Below are positions 1 to 5,194 of a stretch of DNA of 5,198 nucleotides, piece by piece. A program made the translations under genes and the position numbers. Position 1 is the stretch's first letter, and the number at the start of each line of letters is the position of its first letter. The notes under the pieces were generated by a model. That model saw only the letters and a list, made by a program, of their open reading frames with translations. It was not told where the DNA came from and ran no database searches. Source of the DNA: Atopobium sp. UBA2090. GTDB taxonomy: Bacteria > Actinomycetota > Coriobacteriia > Coriobacteriales > Atopobiaceae. The stretch covers positions 13,513 through 18,710 of the forward strand of contig DCZG01000129.1 in NCBI GenBank assembly GCA_002331575.1, written 5' to 3'.

Positions 1-1
1 C

Positions 2-112
2 CGACTCCTTCCCAGGACCGGCGAGCAACGGGCTGCCTATGGCGCGGTCGCCGCCGTGGCCGCAGCGGTTCTTCTCGTCAGCCGATTCCTGAAGAGGCGT
101 GGCGGCGAGTAG
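2..112 (+). CDS. LPXTG cell-wall-anchored surface protein, C-terminal fragment (5' end outside window)
   Basis: Only the last 36 residues are visible, reading from the left edge to a TAG stop at 110-112. They form a complete cell-wall sorting signal. An LPRTG motif lies at residues 3-7 (bases 8-22). It is followed by GEQR, a hydrophobic Ala/Val/Leu-rich stretch at about residues 11-27, and a short basic tail (residues 28-36, with RFLKRRGGE). In known Gram-positive surface proteins a sortase cuts between Thr and Gly of this motif and links the protein to peptidoglycan, while the hydrophobic part and basic tail hold it in the membrane until then. The function of the missing ectodomain (adhesin, pilin, enzyme) cannot be told. 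A sortase gene lies two genes downstream at 752-1873, which makes a substrate-enzyme relation plausible. The motif is of the LPXTG type, whereas the classical class B substrate in Staphylococcus is NPQTN, so the pairing is not proven. The signal itself is clear; the identity of the protein is unknown. Confidence 0.85.
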   Translation, partial: RLLPRTGEQRAAYGAVAAVAAAVLLVSRFLKRRGGE

Positions 113-161
113 ACCTCCGCCTGGTCGTTAACCGTAGGCCCAGCTGCCCTTCTCGCTTTTT
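105..161 (+). terminator. possible intrinsic terminator of the LPXTG gene
   Basis: An outer stem pairs 105-109 (GCGAG) with 152-156 (CTCGC). After one T-T mismatch it continues with AG 111-112 pairing with CT 149-150. It is followed directly by five T (157-161). Inside the loop a second hairpin is possible: 119-122 with 136-139 and 123-125 with 131-133, with a 2-nt bulge. The outer stem starts within the last codons of the LPXTG gene. The long, branched loop is not typical of a strong terminator, so the call is tentative. It fits the position between one gene's end and the next promoter. Confidence 0.35.
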
Positions 162-208
162 ACGTCGTGGCAACAGCCTGGAGGTAGGCGAGTCGCGGCC
201 GTTACACG

Positions 209-214
209 TATACT
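209..214 (+). promoter_or_regulatory. candidate -10 box of the pur operon promoter
   Basis: TATACT matches the sigma-70-type -10 consensus TATAAT at five of six positions and stands out in GC-rich surroundings. No recognisable TTGACA-like -35 lies 16-18 nt upstream (around 185-192), and there is no TGn extension, so activator help or an unrecognised -35 is possible. Transcription would start near 221, giving a leader of about 29 nt before the preferred purE start at 250. That leaves no room for a purine riboswitch or attenuator ahead of purE. Confidence 0.5.
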
Positions 215-240
215 AGACGGGCATGCCCAAAGTCGTGTTT

Positions 241-246
241 GGAGGA
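241..246 (+). promoter_or_regulatory. purE ribosome binding site that decides the start
   Basis: GGAGGA lies 3 nt (4 nt from GGAGG) ahead of ATG 250 and is the only good Shine-Dalgarno sequence near the purE start. It lies inside the frame that would be read from the earlier ATG at 223, so it argues for 250 as the true start. Confidence 0.7.
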
Positions 247-249
247 CGA

Positions 250-711
250 ATGGCAGACTCGCCGCTAGTGGGAATAATCATGGGTTCCAAGTCGGATATG
301 CCGGCCATGGAGGTCTGCACCGCGGAGCTGGACGCTCTCGGCGTTCCTTACGAGCTCATCGTCGCCTCCGCGCATCGCGCGCCCGACAAGGTCCATGCGT
401 GGGCCTCGTCCGCAGCCGACCGCGGCATCAAGGTCATCGTTGCCGCTGCTGGCAAGGCCGCGCACCTCGGCGGCGTCGTCGCGGCGTTCACGCCGCTGCC
501 GGTCGTGGGCGTTCCCATGAAGACGAGCGATCTCGGCGGGATGGACTCGCTGCTCTCCATGGTTCAGATGCCGTCCGGCGTTCCCGTGGCGTGCGTGGCC
601 ATCGGCGGGGCGAAGAATGCGGCCATCTATGCGACTCAGATTCTCGGGGCCACCATGCCCGAGTATCGCGACAAGATCGTCGCGATGAAGAAGGAGATGG
701 CAGAGGACTAG
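250..711 (+). CDS. purE: N5-carboxyaminoimidazole ribonucleotide mutase PurE (class I)
   Basis: PurE is a cytoplasmic purine enzyme that rearranges N5-CAIR to CAIR (step 6 of the pathway), using the product of PurK. The 153-residue protein is a full-length single-domain PurE. It shows the nucleotide-binding GSKSD motif at residues 12-16, the SAHRAP motif at 40-45 with the catalytic His at 42, a loop AAGKAAHLGG at 66-75, and the VQMPSGVPVA region at 105-114. SAHR and AAHL place it in class I rather than the CO2-using class II (AIR carboxylase) form. The loop differs from the usual GAGGAAHLPG: Lys replaces the second Gly of the Gly-Gly pair and Gly replaces Pro. I chose ATG 250 because GGAGGA (241-246) sits 3-4 nt ahead. 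An in-frame ATG at 223 would add nine residues but lies only about 2 nt after the predicted transcription start. purE is the first gene of the operon, 40 nt before the sortase. purK is not in the window. Confidence 0.95.
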   Translation: MADSPLVGIIMGSKSDMPAMEVCTAELDALGVPYELIVASAHRAPDKVHAWASSAADRGIKVIVAAAGKAAHLGGVVAAFTPLPVVGVPMKTSDLGGMDSLLSMVQMPSGVPVACVAIGGAKNAAIYATQILGATMPEYRDKIVAMKKEMAED

Positions 712-714
712 CCC

Positions 715-737
715 GCGACCCCCCATGGCGGGGCCGC
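715..737 (+). other. GC-rich hairpin between purE and the sortase gene
   Basis: Pairing of 715-717 (GCG) with 735-737 (CGC) and of 719-722 (CCCC) with 730-733 (GGGG) is possible, with single mismatches between and inside. A competing fold pairs CCCGC 712-716 with GCGGG 728-732. The heptamer CCGCGAC occurs directly repeated at 713-719 and 734-740. No T-run follows, so it is not an intrinsic terminator. It ends just before the sortase Shine-Dalgarno sequence (741-746) and could tune translation or mRNA stability between the two genes. Such folds are also common by chance in DNA this rich in G and C. Confidence 0.35.
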
Positions 738-740
738 GAC

Positions 741-746
741 GGAGGG
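741..746 (+). promoter_or_regulatory. sortase ribosome binding site that decides the start
   Basis: GGAGGG stands 5 nt before ATG 752. An in-frame ATG at 725 would lengthen the protein by nine residues, but that codon sits in the loop of the GC hairpin and has no Shine-Dalgarno sequence of its own. Confidence 0.7.
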
Positions 747-751
747 ACAGC

Positions 752-1873
752 ATGGCAGAGAGCAGAGGCAAGCACTTCTCGACAGGGAACGGTTCCGACG
801 ACGTCCGTTCTGAGGGCATCCCCGATTCGTCTCTGGAGGACACGGGCTTGTATGACGGTGACTCGACGAGGGCGCCCAAGCCCTCCTCGGCTACGTCACT
901 TGGCAGCACGAGCGGCTTCGTGCCCATCATCAGCGGAGAAGGCTCGAAGAAGGGTTCGAGGCGTCACGGCAAGAAAGACCAGAACTCAAGCGCCGGCCAC
1001 TTCAGGGAGACCGACCCCTACGACCTCTCGGGCAAGCGCTCCCGCGACCCGCGCAAGAAGCGCGTGCGCATCGCGTCGACGATCCTCTTCGTGGTGGGCA
1101 TCGTCCTCATCGCCGTCGCGGGCGGCATGTGGCTCTACTCGCAGAAGCAGTATGCCGACCAGGACGCCGAGAACGAGAAGCTCGCCGCGTACGCCACCGT
1201 CGACGACACGGGCAACACGGCGCCCACCGTCGACTGGGCATCGCTCAAGGCCATCAACGATGACGTCGTGGGCTGGGTCCAGATTCCGGGCACCGTGGTG
1301 AGCTTCCCCGTGTACCAGGCCTCCGATAATGACTACTACCTGCACACCAACGCGGAGGGCAACTATTCGCTCGGCGGCCAGGTGTTCATGGACAGCGAGA
1401 ACACCGCGCCCGGAATGGTCGACCAGCAGACGATCATCTACGGACACCACCTGCGCAACGGCGCCATGTTCAAGCCCATCGCCGACATGGACAACCAGGA
1501 GATGTTCGACAGCGTGTCCACCGTCTGGTATGTCACCGAGACGGGCACCTACGAACTCGAGCCGCTCTTCCTGTACTACACCAACGAGAACGACACCAAC
1601 GTGCGTCAGTTCAGCTTCGCCTCGACGGACGAGTTCCACACGTACCTCTCGGGCCTCCTGTCCTCTGCGGTGACGAGCAGGTCCGACGCGTCGCAGATCA
1701 TCTCGAGTACGGATCATGTGCTCACGCTCTGCACCTGCAACTACATCAGCGGCTACGGCAGGACGATTCTCGTGTGCGTGCCCAAGTCGGAGGCCAACGT
1801 CGCCACGGCGGCGACCGGTGCCACGACGACCGACGCCTCCACGTCCGCCGTCTCTTCGGGAACGGCGGGCTAG
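752..1873 (+). CDS. srtB: class B sortase, membrane-anchored transpeptidase
   Basis: Sortases are extracellular cysteine transpeptidases that cleave sorting signals and attach surface proteins to the cell wall or to each other. This 373-residue protein begins with about 105 hydrophilic Ser/Gly/Lys/Arg-rich residues, probably disordered and cytoplasmic. A basic patch (RDPRKKRVR, 99-107) is followed by one membrane helix at about 108-129. The sortase domain spans about 160-345. It shows NDDVVGWVQIPGT at 169-181, the catalytic His232 in YGHH, Cys329 in TLCTC and Arg337 in YGR. The long segment between the His and Cys motifs, with a predicted helix near 292-308, is the class B hallmark. The last 25 residues (349-373) are almost only Ala, Thr, Ser and Gly and lie beyond the normal end of the fold. 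All catalytic residues are present. ATG 752 is preceded by GGAGGG. The gene sits between purE and purF, and its TAG touches the purF ATG. A likely substrate type is the LPRTG protein encoded at 2-112. The family is clear; substrate and subtype are inferred. Confidence 0.93.
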   Translation: MAESRGKHFSTGNGSDDVRSEGIPDSSLEDTGLYDGDSTRAPKPSSATSLGSTSGFVPIISGEGSKKGSRRHGKKDQNSSAGHFRETDPYDLSGKRSRDPRKKRVRIASTILFVVGIVLIAVAGGMWLYSQKQYADQDAENEKLAAYATVDDTGNTAPTVDWASLKAINDDVVGWVQIPGTVVSFPVYQASDNDYYLHTNAEGNYSLGGQVFMDSENTAPGMVDQQTIIYGHHLRNGAMFKPIADMDNQEMFDSVSTVWYVTETGTYELEPLFLYYTNENDTNVRQFSFASTDEFHTYLSGLLSSAVTSRSDASQIISSTDHVLTLCTCNYISGYGRTILVCVPKSEANVATAATGATTTDASTSAVSSGTAG

Positions 1874-3361
1874 ATGGGCATTCAGCCGGAGGACGACAAG
1901 CTCCACGACGAGTGCGGCGTCTTCGGCGTCTGGGCGCCCAAGCGCGACGTCGCTCGCATGACCTACTTCGCGCTCCGTGCGCTGCAGCATCGCGGGCAGG
2001 AGTCCGCGGGCATCGCCGTGGGCGACGGTCACACCGTGCTCGTGCGCAAGGACCTCGGCCTCGTCGCGCAGGTCTTCACCGACTCCGACCTCACCGCCAT
2101 GCCTGGCAAGGTGGCCATCGGGCACTGCCGCTACGGGACCGCCGGCGCCAAGGGCTGGGAGTCCGCCCAGCCGCACCTCTCTACGATCAACGACGTGATC
2201 ATCGCCCTCGCGCACAACGGCACGCTCGTGAACTTCGACTCGCTGCGCCGCGAGCTCATCGAGATGGGCATTCCCTTCCGTTCCAACACCGACTCCGAGG
2301 TCGCCGCCAAGCTCATCGGCTACTTCACCCAACGCGGGCACCGTCTGCGCTCCGGCATCGCGCACACCATGCACATGCTCGAGGGTGGCTACGCCATGGT
2401 GCTCGCCCGTGAGAACGCCCTCTATGCCTTCCGCGACCCGCACGGCATCCGTCCGCTCGTGCTCGGGAAGCTCGATGAGGGCGAGTGGGTCGTGGCGAGC
2501 GAGACCTGCGCTTTCGACATCGTGGGCGCCACGTACGCCCGCGACGTCATGCCCGGCGAGATCATCCGCGTCTCCGACGATGGCATAGTCTCCGAGCAGG
2601 GCGCTCCCGCCGCGTCGCTCCACGACTGCATCTTCGAGCACGTGTACTTCTCGCGACCCGACAGCGTGAAGGGTGGCTCGTCGTTCTATCTCATGCGTCA
2701 CCGTATGGGGCGCGAGCTCGCCCGCGAGACGCCCGTCGACGCCGACCTCGTGATCTCCGTGCCGGACTCCGGTACCCCTGCCGCCGAGGGCTACGCCGCC
2801 GAACTCGGCATTCCCTATGGGACGGGCCTCATCAAGAACCGCTATGTCGCACGCACCTTCATCCAGCCCACGCAGGAGCTCCGCAGTCTCGGCGTGCGCC
2901 TCAAGCTCAACGCCCTGCCCGACGCGGTGGCCGGCAAGCGGCTGGTCATGGTCGACGACTCCATCGTGCGCGGCACGACGTCCAAGCAGATCGTGCAGAT
3001 GCTCAAGAACGCCGGAGCCACCGAGGTACACGTGCGCAGCGCGAGCCCCATGGTCAAGTGGCCCTGCTTCTATGGCATAGACACGGCAAACCAAGACCAG
3101 CTCATCGCCGCCAACATGACGCTCGAGGAGATTCGCGACTTCATCGGGGCCGACTCGCTCGGCTTCCTCTCGACCGAGGGGCTTCTCGCCTGCGTCCCCG
3201 AGGGCGGCTACTGCACCGCTTGCTTCACGGGGGAGTACCCCGTAGAGATACCGCGCGTGTTCTACGAGGAGAAGTTCCTTCCGGGCTACGAGCCCAACAA
3301 CCTCGAACCCTCCTCGCCCGGCTCGCAGATGTCATTGGAAGAGTTGCTGGAGCAGGACTAG
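1874..3361 (+). CDS. purF: amidophosphoribosyltransferase PurF, Fe-S / propeptide type
   Basis: PurF catalyses the committed first step of purine synthesis: glutamine plus PRPP gives 5-phosphoribosylamine. The 495-residue protein has an N-terminal class II glutaminase domain (about 14-240) and a C-terminal phosphoribosyltransferase domain (about 255-460). The nucleophile Cys14 lies in DECGVFGVW. As in Bacillus subtilis PurF, it follows a short propeptide (residues 1-13) that must be removed to expose it. ALAHNG at 111-116 supplies the oxyanion-hole region. The PRPP-binding loop is VMVDDSIVRGTTS at 358-370. Cys252, Cys398, Cys447 and Cys450 align with the four ligands of the B. subtilis [4Fe-4S] cluster, which suggests an oxygen-sensitive enzyme. 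The C-terminus after about residue 460 is acidic and somewhat longer than in Bacillus. The start is the ATG directly after the sortase stop (TAGATG). It has only a weak GGCGGG (1864-1869) ahead, so translation probably depends on ribosomes finishing the sortase. In this family AMP/GMP feedback usually controls the enzyme. Confidence 0.97.
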   Translation: MGIQPEDDKLHDECGVFGVWAPKRDVARMTYFALRALQHRGQESAGIAVGDGHTVLVRKDLGLVAQVFTDSDLTAMPGKVAIGHCRYGTAGAKGWESAQPHLSTINDVIIALAHNGTLVNFDSLRRELIEMGIPFRSNTDSEVAAKLIGYFTQRGHRLRSGIAHTMHMLEGGYAMVLARENALYAFRDPHGIRPLVLGKLDEGEWVVASETCAFDIVGATYARDVMPGEIIRVSDDGIVSEQGAPAASLHDCIFEHVYFSRPDSVKGGSSFYLMRHRMGRELARETPVDADLVISVPDSGTPAAEGYAAELGIPYGTGLIKNRYVARTFIQPTQELRSLGVRLKLNALPDAVAGKRLVMVDDSIVRGTTSKQIVQMLKNAGATEVHVRSASPMVKWPCFYGIDTANQDQLIAANMTLEEIRDFIGADSLGFLSTEGLLACVPEGGYCTACFTGEYPVEIPRVFYEEKFLPGYEPNNLEPSSPGSQMSLEELLEQD

Positions 3362-3367
3362 GCCCTC

Positions 3368-3380
3368 GGGGGTGCGCCCC
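3368..3380 (+). other. small GC hairpin in the purF-purM gap
   Basis: GGGG (3368-3371) can pair with CCCC (3377-3380) around a 5-nt loop, 7 nt after the purF stop. Only two T follow, so it is unlikely to be a full terminator. It may mark a processing or mRNA-stability site in the 49-nt gap 3362-3410, which otherwise holds only the purM ribosome binding site (AAAGGAA, 3399-3405). I saw no promoter here. Confidence 0.3.
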
Positions 3381-3410
3381 TTCAGGACCCTTCCCAAGAA
3401 AGGAACCCAC

Positions 3411-4481
3411 ATGTCAGACCAGCCCAGGCACGTGACCTACGCCGACGCGGGAGTGGACGTCGACGAGGGCGCCCGCGCCGTCGATGCCATCAAGGCGGCA
3501 GTCGCCGCGACGAACCGCCCCGAGGTCATCGGTGGTCTCGGCGGCTTTGGCTCGTGCTTCTCGATGAAGTCCTTCAAGGACATGGAGGACCCCGTCCTCG
3601 TGTCCGGTACCGACGGCGTGGGCACCAAGCTTGCCATCGCGCAGCTGCTCGACCGCCACGACACCGTGGGCGAGGACCTCGTGGCCATGTGCGTCGACGA
3701 TGTGGTGCCGATTGGCGCCGAGCCGCTGTTCTTCCTCGACTACGTCGCCATCGGAAAGCTCAGGGCCGACCATGTGGCGCAGATCGTGAAGGGCATCGCC
3801 GAGGGCTGCCGCAAGTCCGGCTGCGCGCTCGTCGGTGGCGAGATGGCCGAGCACCCCGGCGTCATGAACCCGGACGACTACGACCTCGCCGGCTTCGTGG
3901 TGGGCGTCGTCGATCGGCCCAAGATGATCGGCCCCGACAAGGTCAGGGTCGGAGACGTCATTCTCGGCCTGCCATCGAGCGGCATCCACTCCAACGGCTA
4001 CTCGCTCGTCCGCAAGGTCGCCATCGAGGGCAAGACCGTCGAGGAGCTCGAACGTCCGCTCGACGAGCTCGGTGGCGAGAGCCTCGCCGACGCCGTCATG
4101 CGTCCCACCACCATCTACGCGGGCGGGCTCATCGCCGCGCTCAAGGCCGGTGCGCCCATTCACGCCATGGCGCACATCACCGGCGGCGGCATCACCGAGA
4201 ACCTCAACCGCGCGCTGCCGTCGGACGTCGATGCAGTGGTCGACCGCGGAGGCGAGGACGGTCCCGCCTGGGACGTGCCGCCCGTCATCGACTACTGCGT
4301 GCGCGCTGCCAGCCTCACGCCCGACGAGGCGTACAAGACCTTCAATATGGGCGTGGGCATGAGCATCCTCTGCGCCCCCGATGATGTCGACGAGGTCTGC
4401 GAGGTCCTTGTCGACCAGGGCTTCTCGCCGTTTGTCATGGGCGAGTGCGTGCCCGGCGAGGGCAAGGTGACCTATCGATGA
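3411..4481 (+). CDS. purM: phosphoribosylformylglycinamidine cyclo-ligase (AIR synthetase) PurM
   Basis: PurM uses ATP to close FGAM into the imidazole ring of AIR (step 5), whose product feeds the PurK/PurE step. The protein has 356 residues, close to the roughly 345 of Escherichia coli PurM. Family motifs run in order: TYADAGVDVDEG at 9-20, GGFGSCF at 44-50, the ATP-site region SGTDGVGTKLAIA at 65-77, VAMCVDDVVPIGAEPLFFLDY at 91-111, LVGGEMAEHPG at 140-150, GLPSSGIHSNGYSLVRK at 186-202 and HITGGGITENL at 255-265. The VDD form where E. coli has VND, and AEHPG instead of AEMPG, resemble actinobacterial PurM. ATG 3411 is preceded by AAAGGAA with 5-6 nt spacing. An in-frame GTG at 3372 would add 13 residues but lies in the hairpin region and lacks a ribosome binding site. 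The stop codon overlaps the purN start. The enzyme acts as a cytoplasmic dimer in known relatives. Confidence 0.97.
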   Translation: MSDQPRHVTYADAGVDVDEGARAVDAIKAAVAATNRPEVIGGLGGFGSCFSMKSFKDMEDPVLVSGTDGVGTKLAIAQLLDRHDTVGEDLVAMCVDDVVPIGAEPLFFLDYVAIGKLRADHVAQIVKGIAEGCRKSGCALVGGEMAEHPGVMNPDDYDLAGFVVGVVDRPKMIGPDKVRVGDVILGLPSSGIHSNGYSLVRKVAIEGKTVEELERPLDELGGESLADAVMRPTTIYAGGLIAALKAGAPIHAMAHITGGGITENLNRALPSDVDAVVDRGGEDGPAWDVPPVIDYCVRAASLTPDEAYKTFNMGVGMSILCAPDDVDEVCEVLVDQGFSPFVMGECVPGEGKVTYR

Positions 4482-5086
4482 GCATCACGCTCGGCGTCCT
4501 CATCTCCGGGAGCGGCACCAACCTGCAGGCACTCATCGACCGCATCGCCGAGGGGAAGCTCGACGCGAAGATCGCGCTCGTGGTGTCGTCGCGCGCGAGC
4601 GCCTACGGCCTCAAGCGCGCGGAGGCGGCCGGCATCCAGACGCTCACGCTCTCGAAGGAGATCTACGCCGATCCCGAGACGGCCGACGAGATCATCGCTT
4701 CTGAGCTGCGCAGATATGGTGTCGACTACGTGATCATGGCTGGCTACATGCGTATGGTGCACGACCCTATCCTCGCGGCCTTCCCCGACCGCGTGGTCAA
4801 CATCCATCCGGCCCTGCTCCCCAGCTTCAAGGGGGCGCACGCCATCCAGGACGCCTTTGACTACGGCGTCAAGGTCACGGGCGTGACGGTGCACTTTGCC
4901 GACAATCGCTACGACTGCGGCCCCATCATCGCGCAACGTCCGCTCGCGGTGGAGGAGGGCTGGGACGTGGACACGCTCGAGAGGCATATCCACGAGATCG
5001 AGCACGTACTCTACCCCGACGTGGTGCAGCTCCTTGCCGAGGGCAGGGTGCACGTGACCGACGGCAAGGTGTCGATAGACGGGTAG
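4478..5086 (+). CDS. purN: phosphoribosylglycinamide formyltransferase PurN (GART)
   Basis: PurN transfers a formyl group from 10-formyltetrahydrofolate to GAR, giving FGAR (step 3). The 202-residue protein is of normal length. It shows the phosphate-binding SGSGTNLQAL at 10-19, the MAGYMRMV region at 87-94, and the catalytic triad matching E. coli Asn106/His108/Asp144: Asn108 and His110 in VNIHPALLPSFKGAHA (107-122) and Asp146 in the DCGP motif (146-149). The start ATG overlaps the purM stop (ATGA, 4478-4481), a usual sign of translational coupling. AAGGTGA at 4464-4470 gives a ribosome binding site 7 nt upstream. An in-frame GTG at 4445 would add 11 residues deep inside purM and is not preferred. 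This is the folate-dependent enzyme, not the formate/ATP-using PurT. It is the last pur gene in the window, and no clear terminator follows within the 112 nt that remain. Confidence 0.97.
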   Translation: MSITLGVLISGSGTNLQALIDRIAEGKLDAKIALVVSSRASAYGLKRAEAAGIQTLTLSKEIYADPETADEIIASELRRYGVDYVIMAGYMRMVHDPILAAFPDRVVNIHPALLPSFKGAHAIQDAFDYGVKVTGVTVHFADNRYDCGPIIAQRPLAVEEGWDVDTLERHIHEIEHVLYPDVVQLLAEGRVHVTDGKVSIDG

Positions 5087-5128
5087 GGCTACGCTACGAG
5101 AGTTTGAAATTTGATGACAATACTTGTG

Positions 5129-5167
5129 TCGTGCGATGGCTTTTTGTACGTTAACGTATCGTGCGAT
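5129..5167 (+). repeat. direct repeat TCGTGCGAT, two copies 30 bp apart
   Basis: The nonamer TCGTGCGAT occurs at 5129-5137 and again at 5159-5167. The start-to-start distance of 30 bp is about three helical turns, so both copies would face the same side of the DNA. The second copy is the core of a perfect inverted repeat (5156-5169); the first is an imperfect version of it. The arrangement looks like a main and an auxiliary operator for a dimeric regulator. The regulator is not identifiable from the sequence. Confidence 0.5.
5147..5158 (+). promoter_or_regulatory. 12-bp perfect palindrome TACGTTAACGTA, operator-like
   Basis: TACGTTAACGTA equals its own reverse complement and lies at the -35 edge and within the spacer of the candidate promoter. 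It shares its last three bases with the next palindrome. It does not match the E. coli PurR or the B. subtilis PurBox consensus as I know them. Confidence 0.45.
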
Positions 5168-5169
5168 AC
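5156..5169 (+). promoter_or_regulatory. perfect inverted repeat GTATCG-TG-CGATAC, operator-like
   Basis: Two 6-bp arms (5156-5161 and 5164-5169) are exact reverse complements around a 2-bp centre. The right arm covers the first half of the candidate -10 box, so a bound protein would block RNA polymerase. The arms are too short and the following sequence (AAAAG) is wrong for a terminator. Confidence 0.5.
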
Positions 5170-5194
5170 AAAAGATGCCCGGCGGATTCTCGCG

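Larger units (their letters stand above)
5144..5172 (+). promoter_or_regulatory. candidate promoter for the gene downstream of purN
   Basis: TTGTAC (5144-5149) as -35 and TACAAA (5167-5172) as -10 are separated by exactly 17 bp. The matches are moderate (three and four of six). The local base composition is clearly AT-richer than the operon. Transcription would start near 5179, leading to GGCGGA (5181-5186) and ATG at 5195. The spacer is filled by two palindromes, which suggests a repressible promoter. Confidence 0.4.

Noticed and set aside
113..249. Purine riboswitch or other leader RNA ahead of purE
   Set aside because: The predicted mRNA leader is only about 29 nt, and I see no conserved purine-riboswitch core or antiterminator pair there.
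399..1301. Long + strand frames offset from purE/sortase, purF (2485-3435) and purM (3554-4384)
   Set aside because: Arg/Pro/Ser-rich products typical of out-of-frame GC-rich coding sequence; they overlap well-supported genes completely.
986..3094. Antisense open frame of about 700 codons across the sortase and purF
   Set aside because: Its product is a low-complexity mix of His, Arg, Ala, Gly, Val and Asp without any recognisable domain. It mirrors the codon bias of two clear genes on the + strand. Such long antisense frames are usual in high-GC DNA.
3372..3410. Earlier GTG start for purM (3372) and for purN (4445)
   Set aside because: No ribosome binding site at either. Family motifs begin soon after the ATG starts at 3411 and 4478, which have good spacing or an ATGA overlap.
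3414..4175. Antisense open frame over purM, and a similar one over purN (4472-5053)
   Set aside because: Same shadow effect: no motif, biased composition and no ribosome binding site of note.
5141..5145. T-run TTTTT as terminator of the pur operon
   Set aside because: No stable GC-rich hairpin ends just before it. The nearby inverted repeats lie after it and look like operators.
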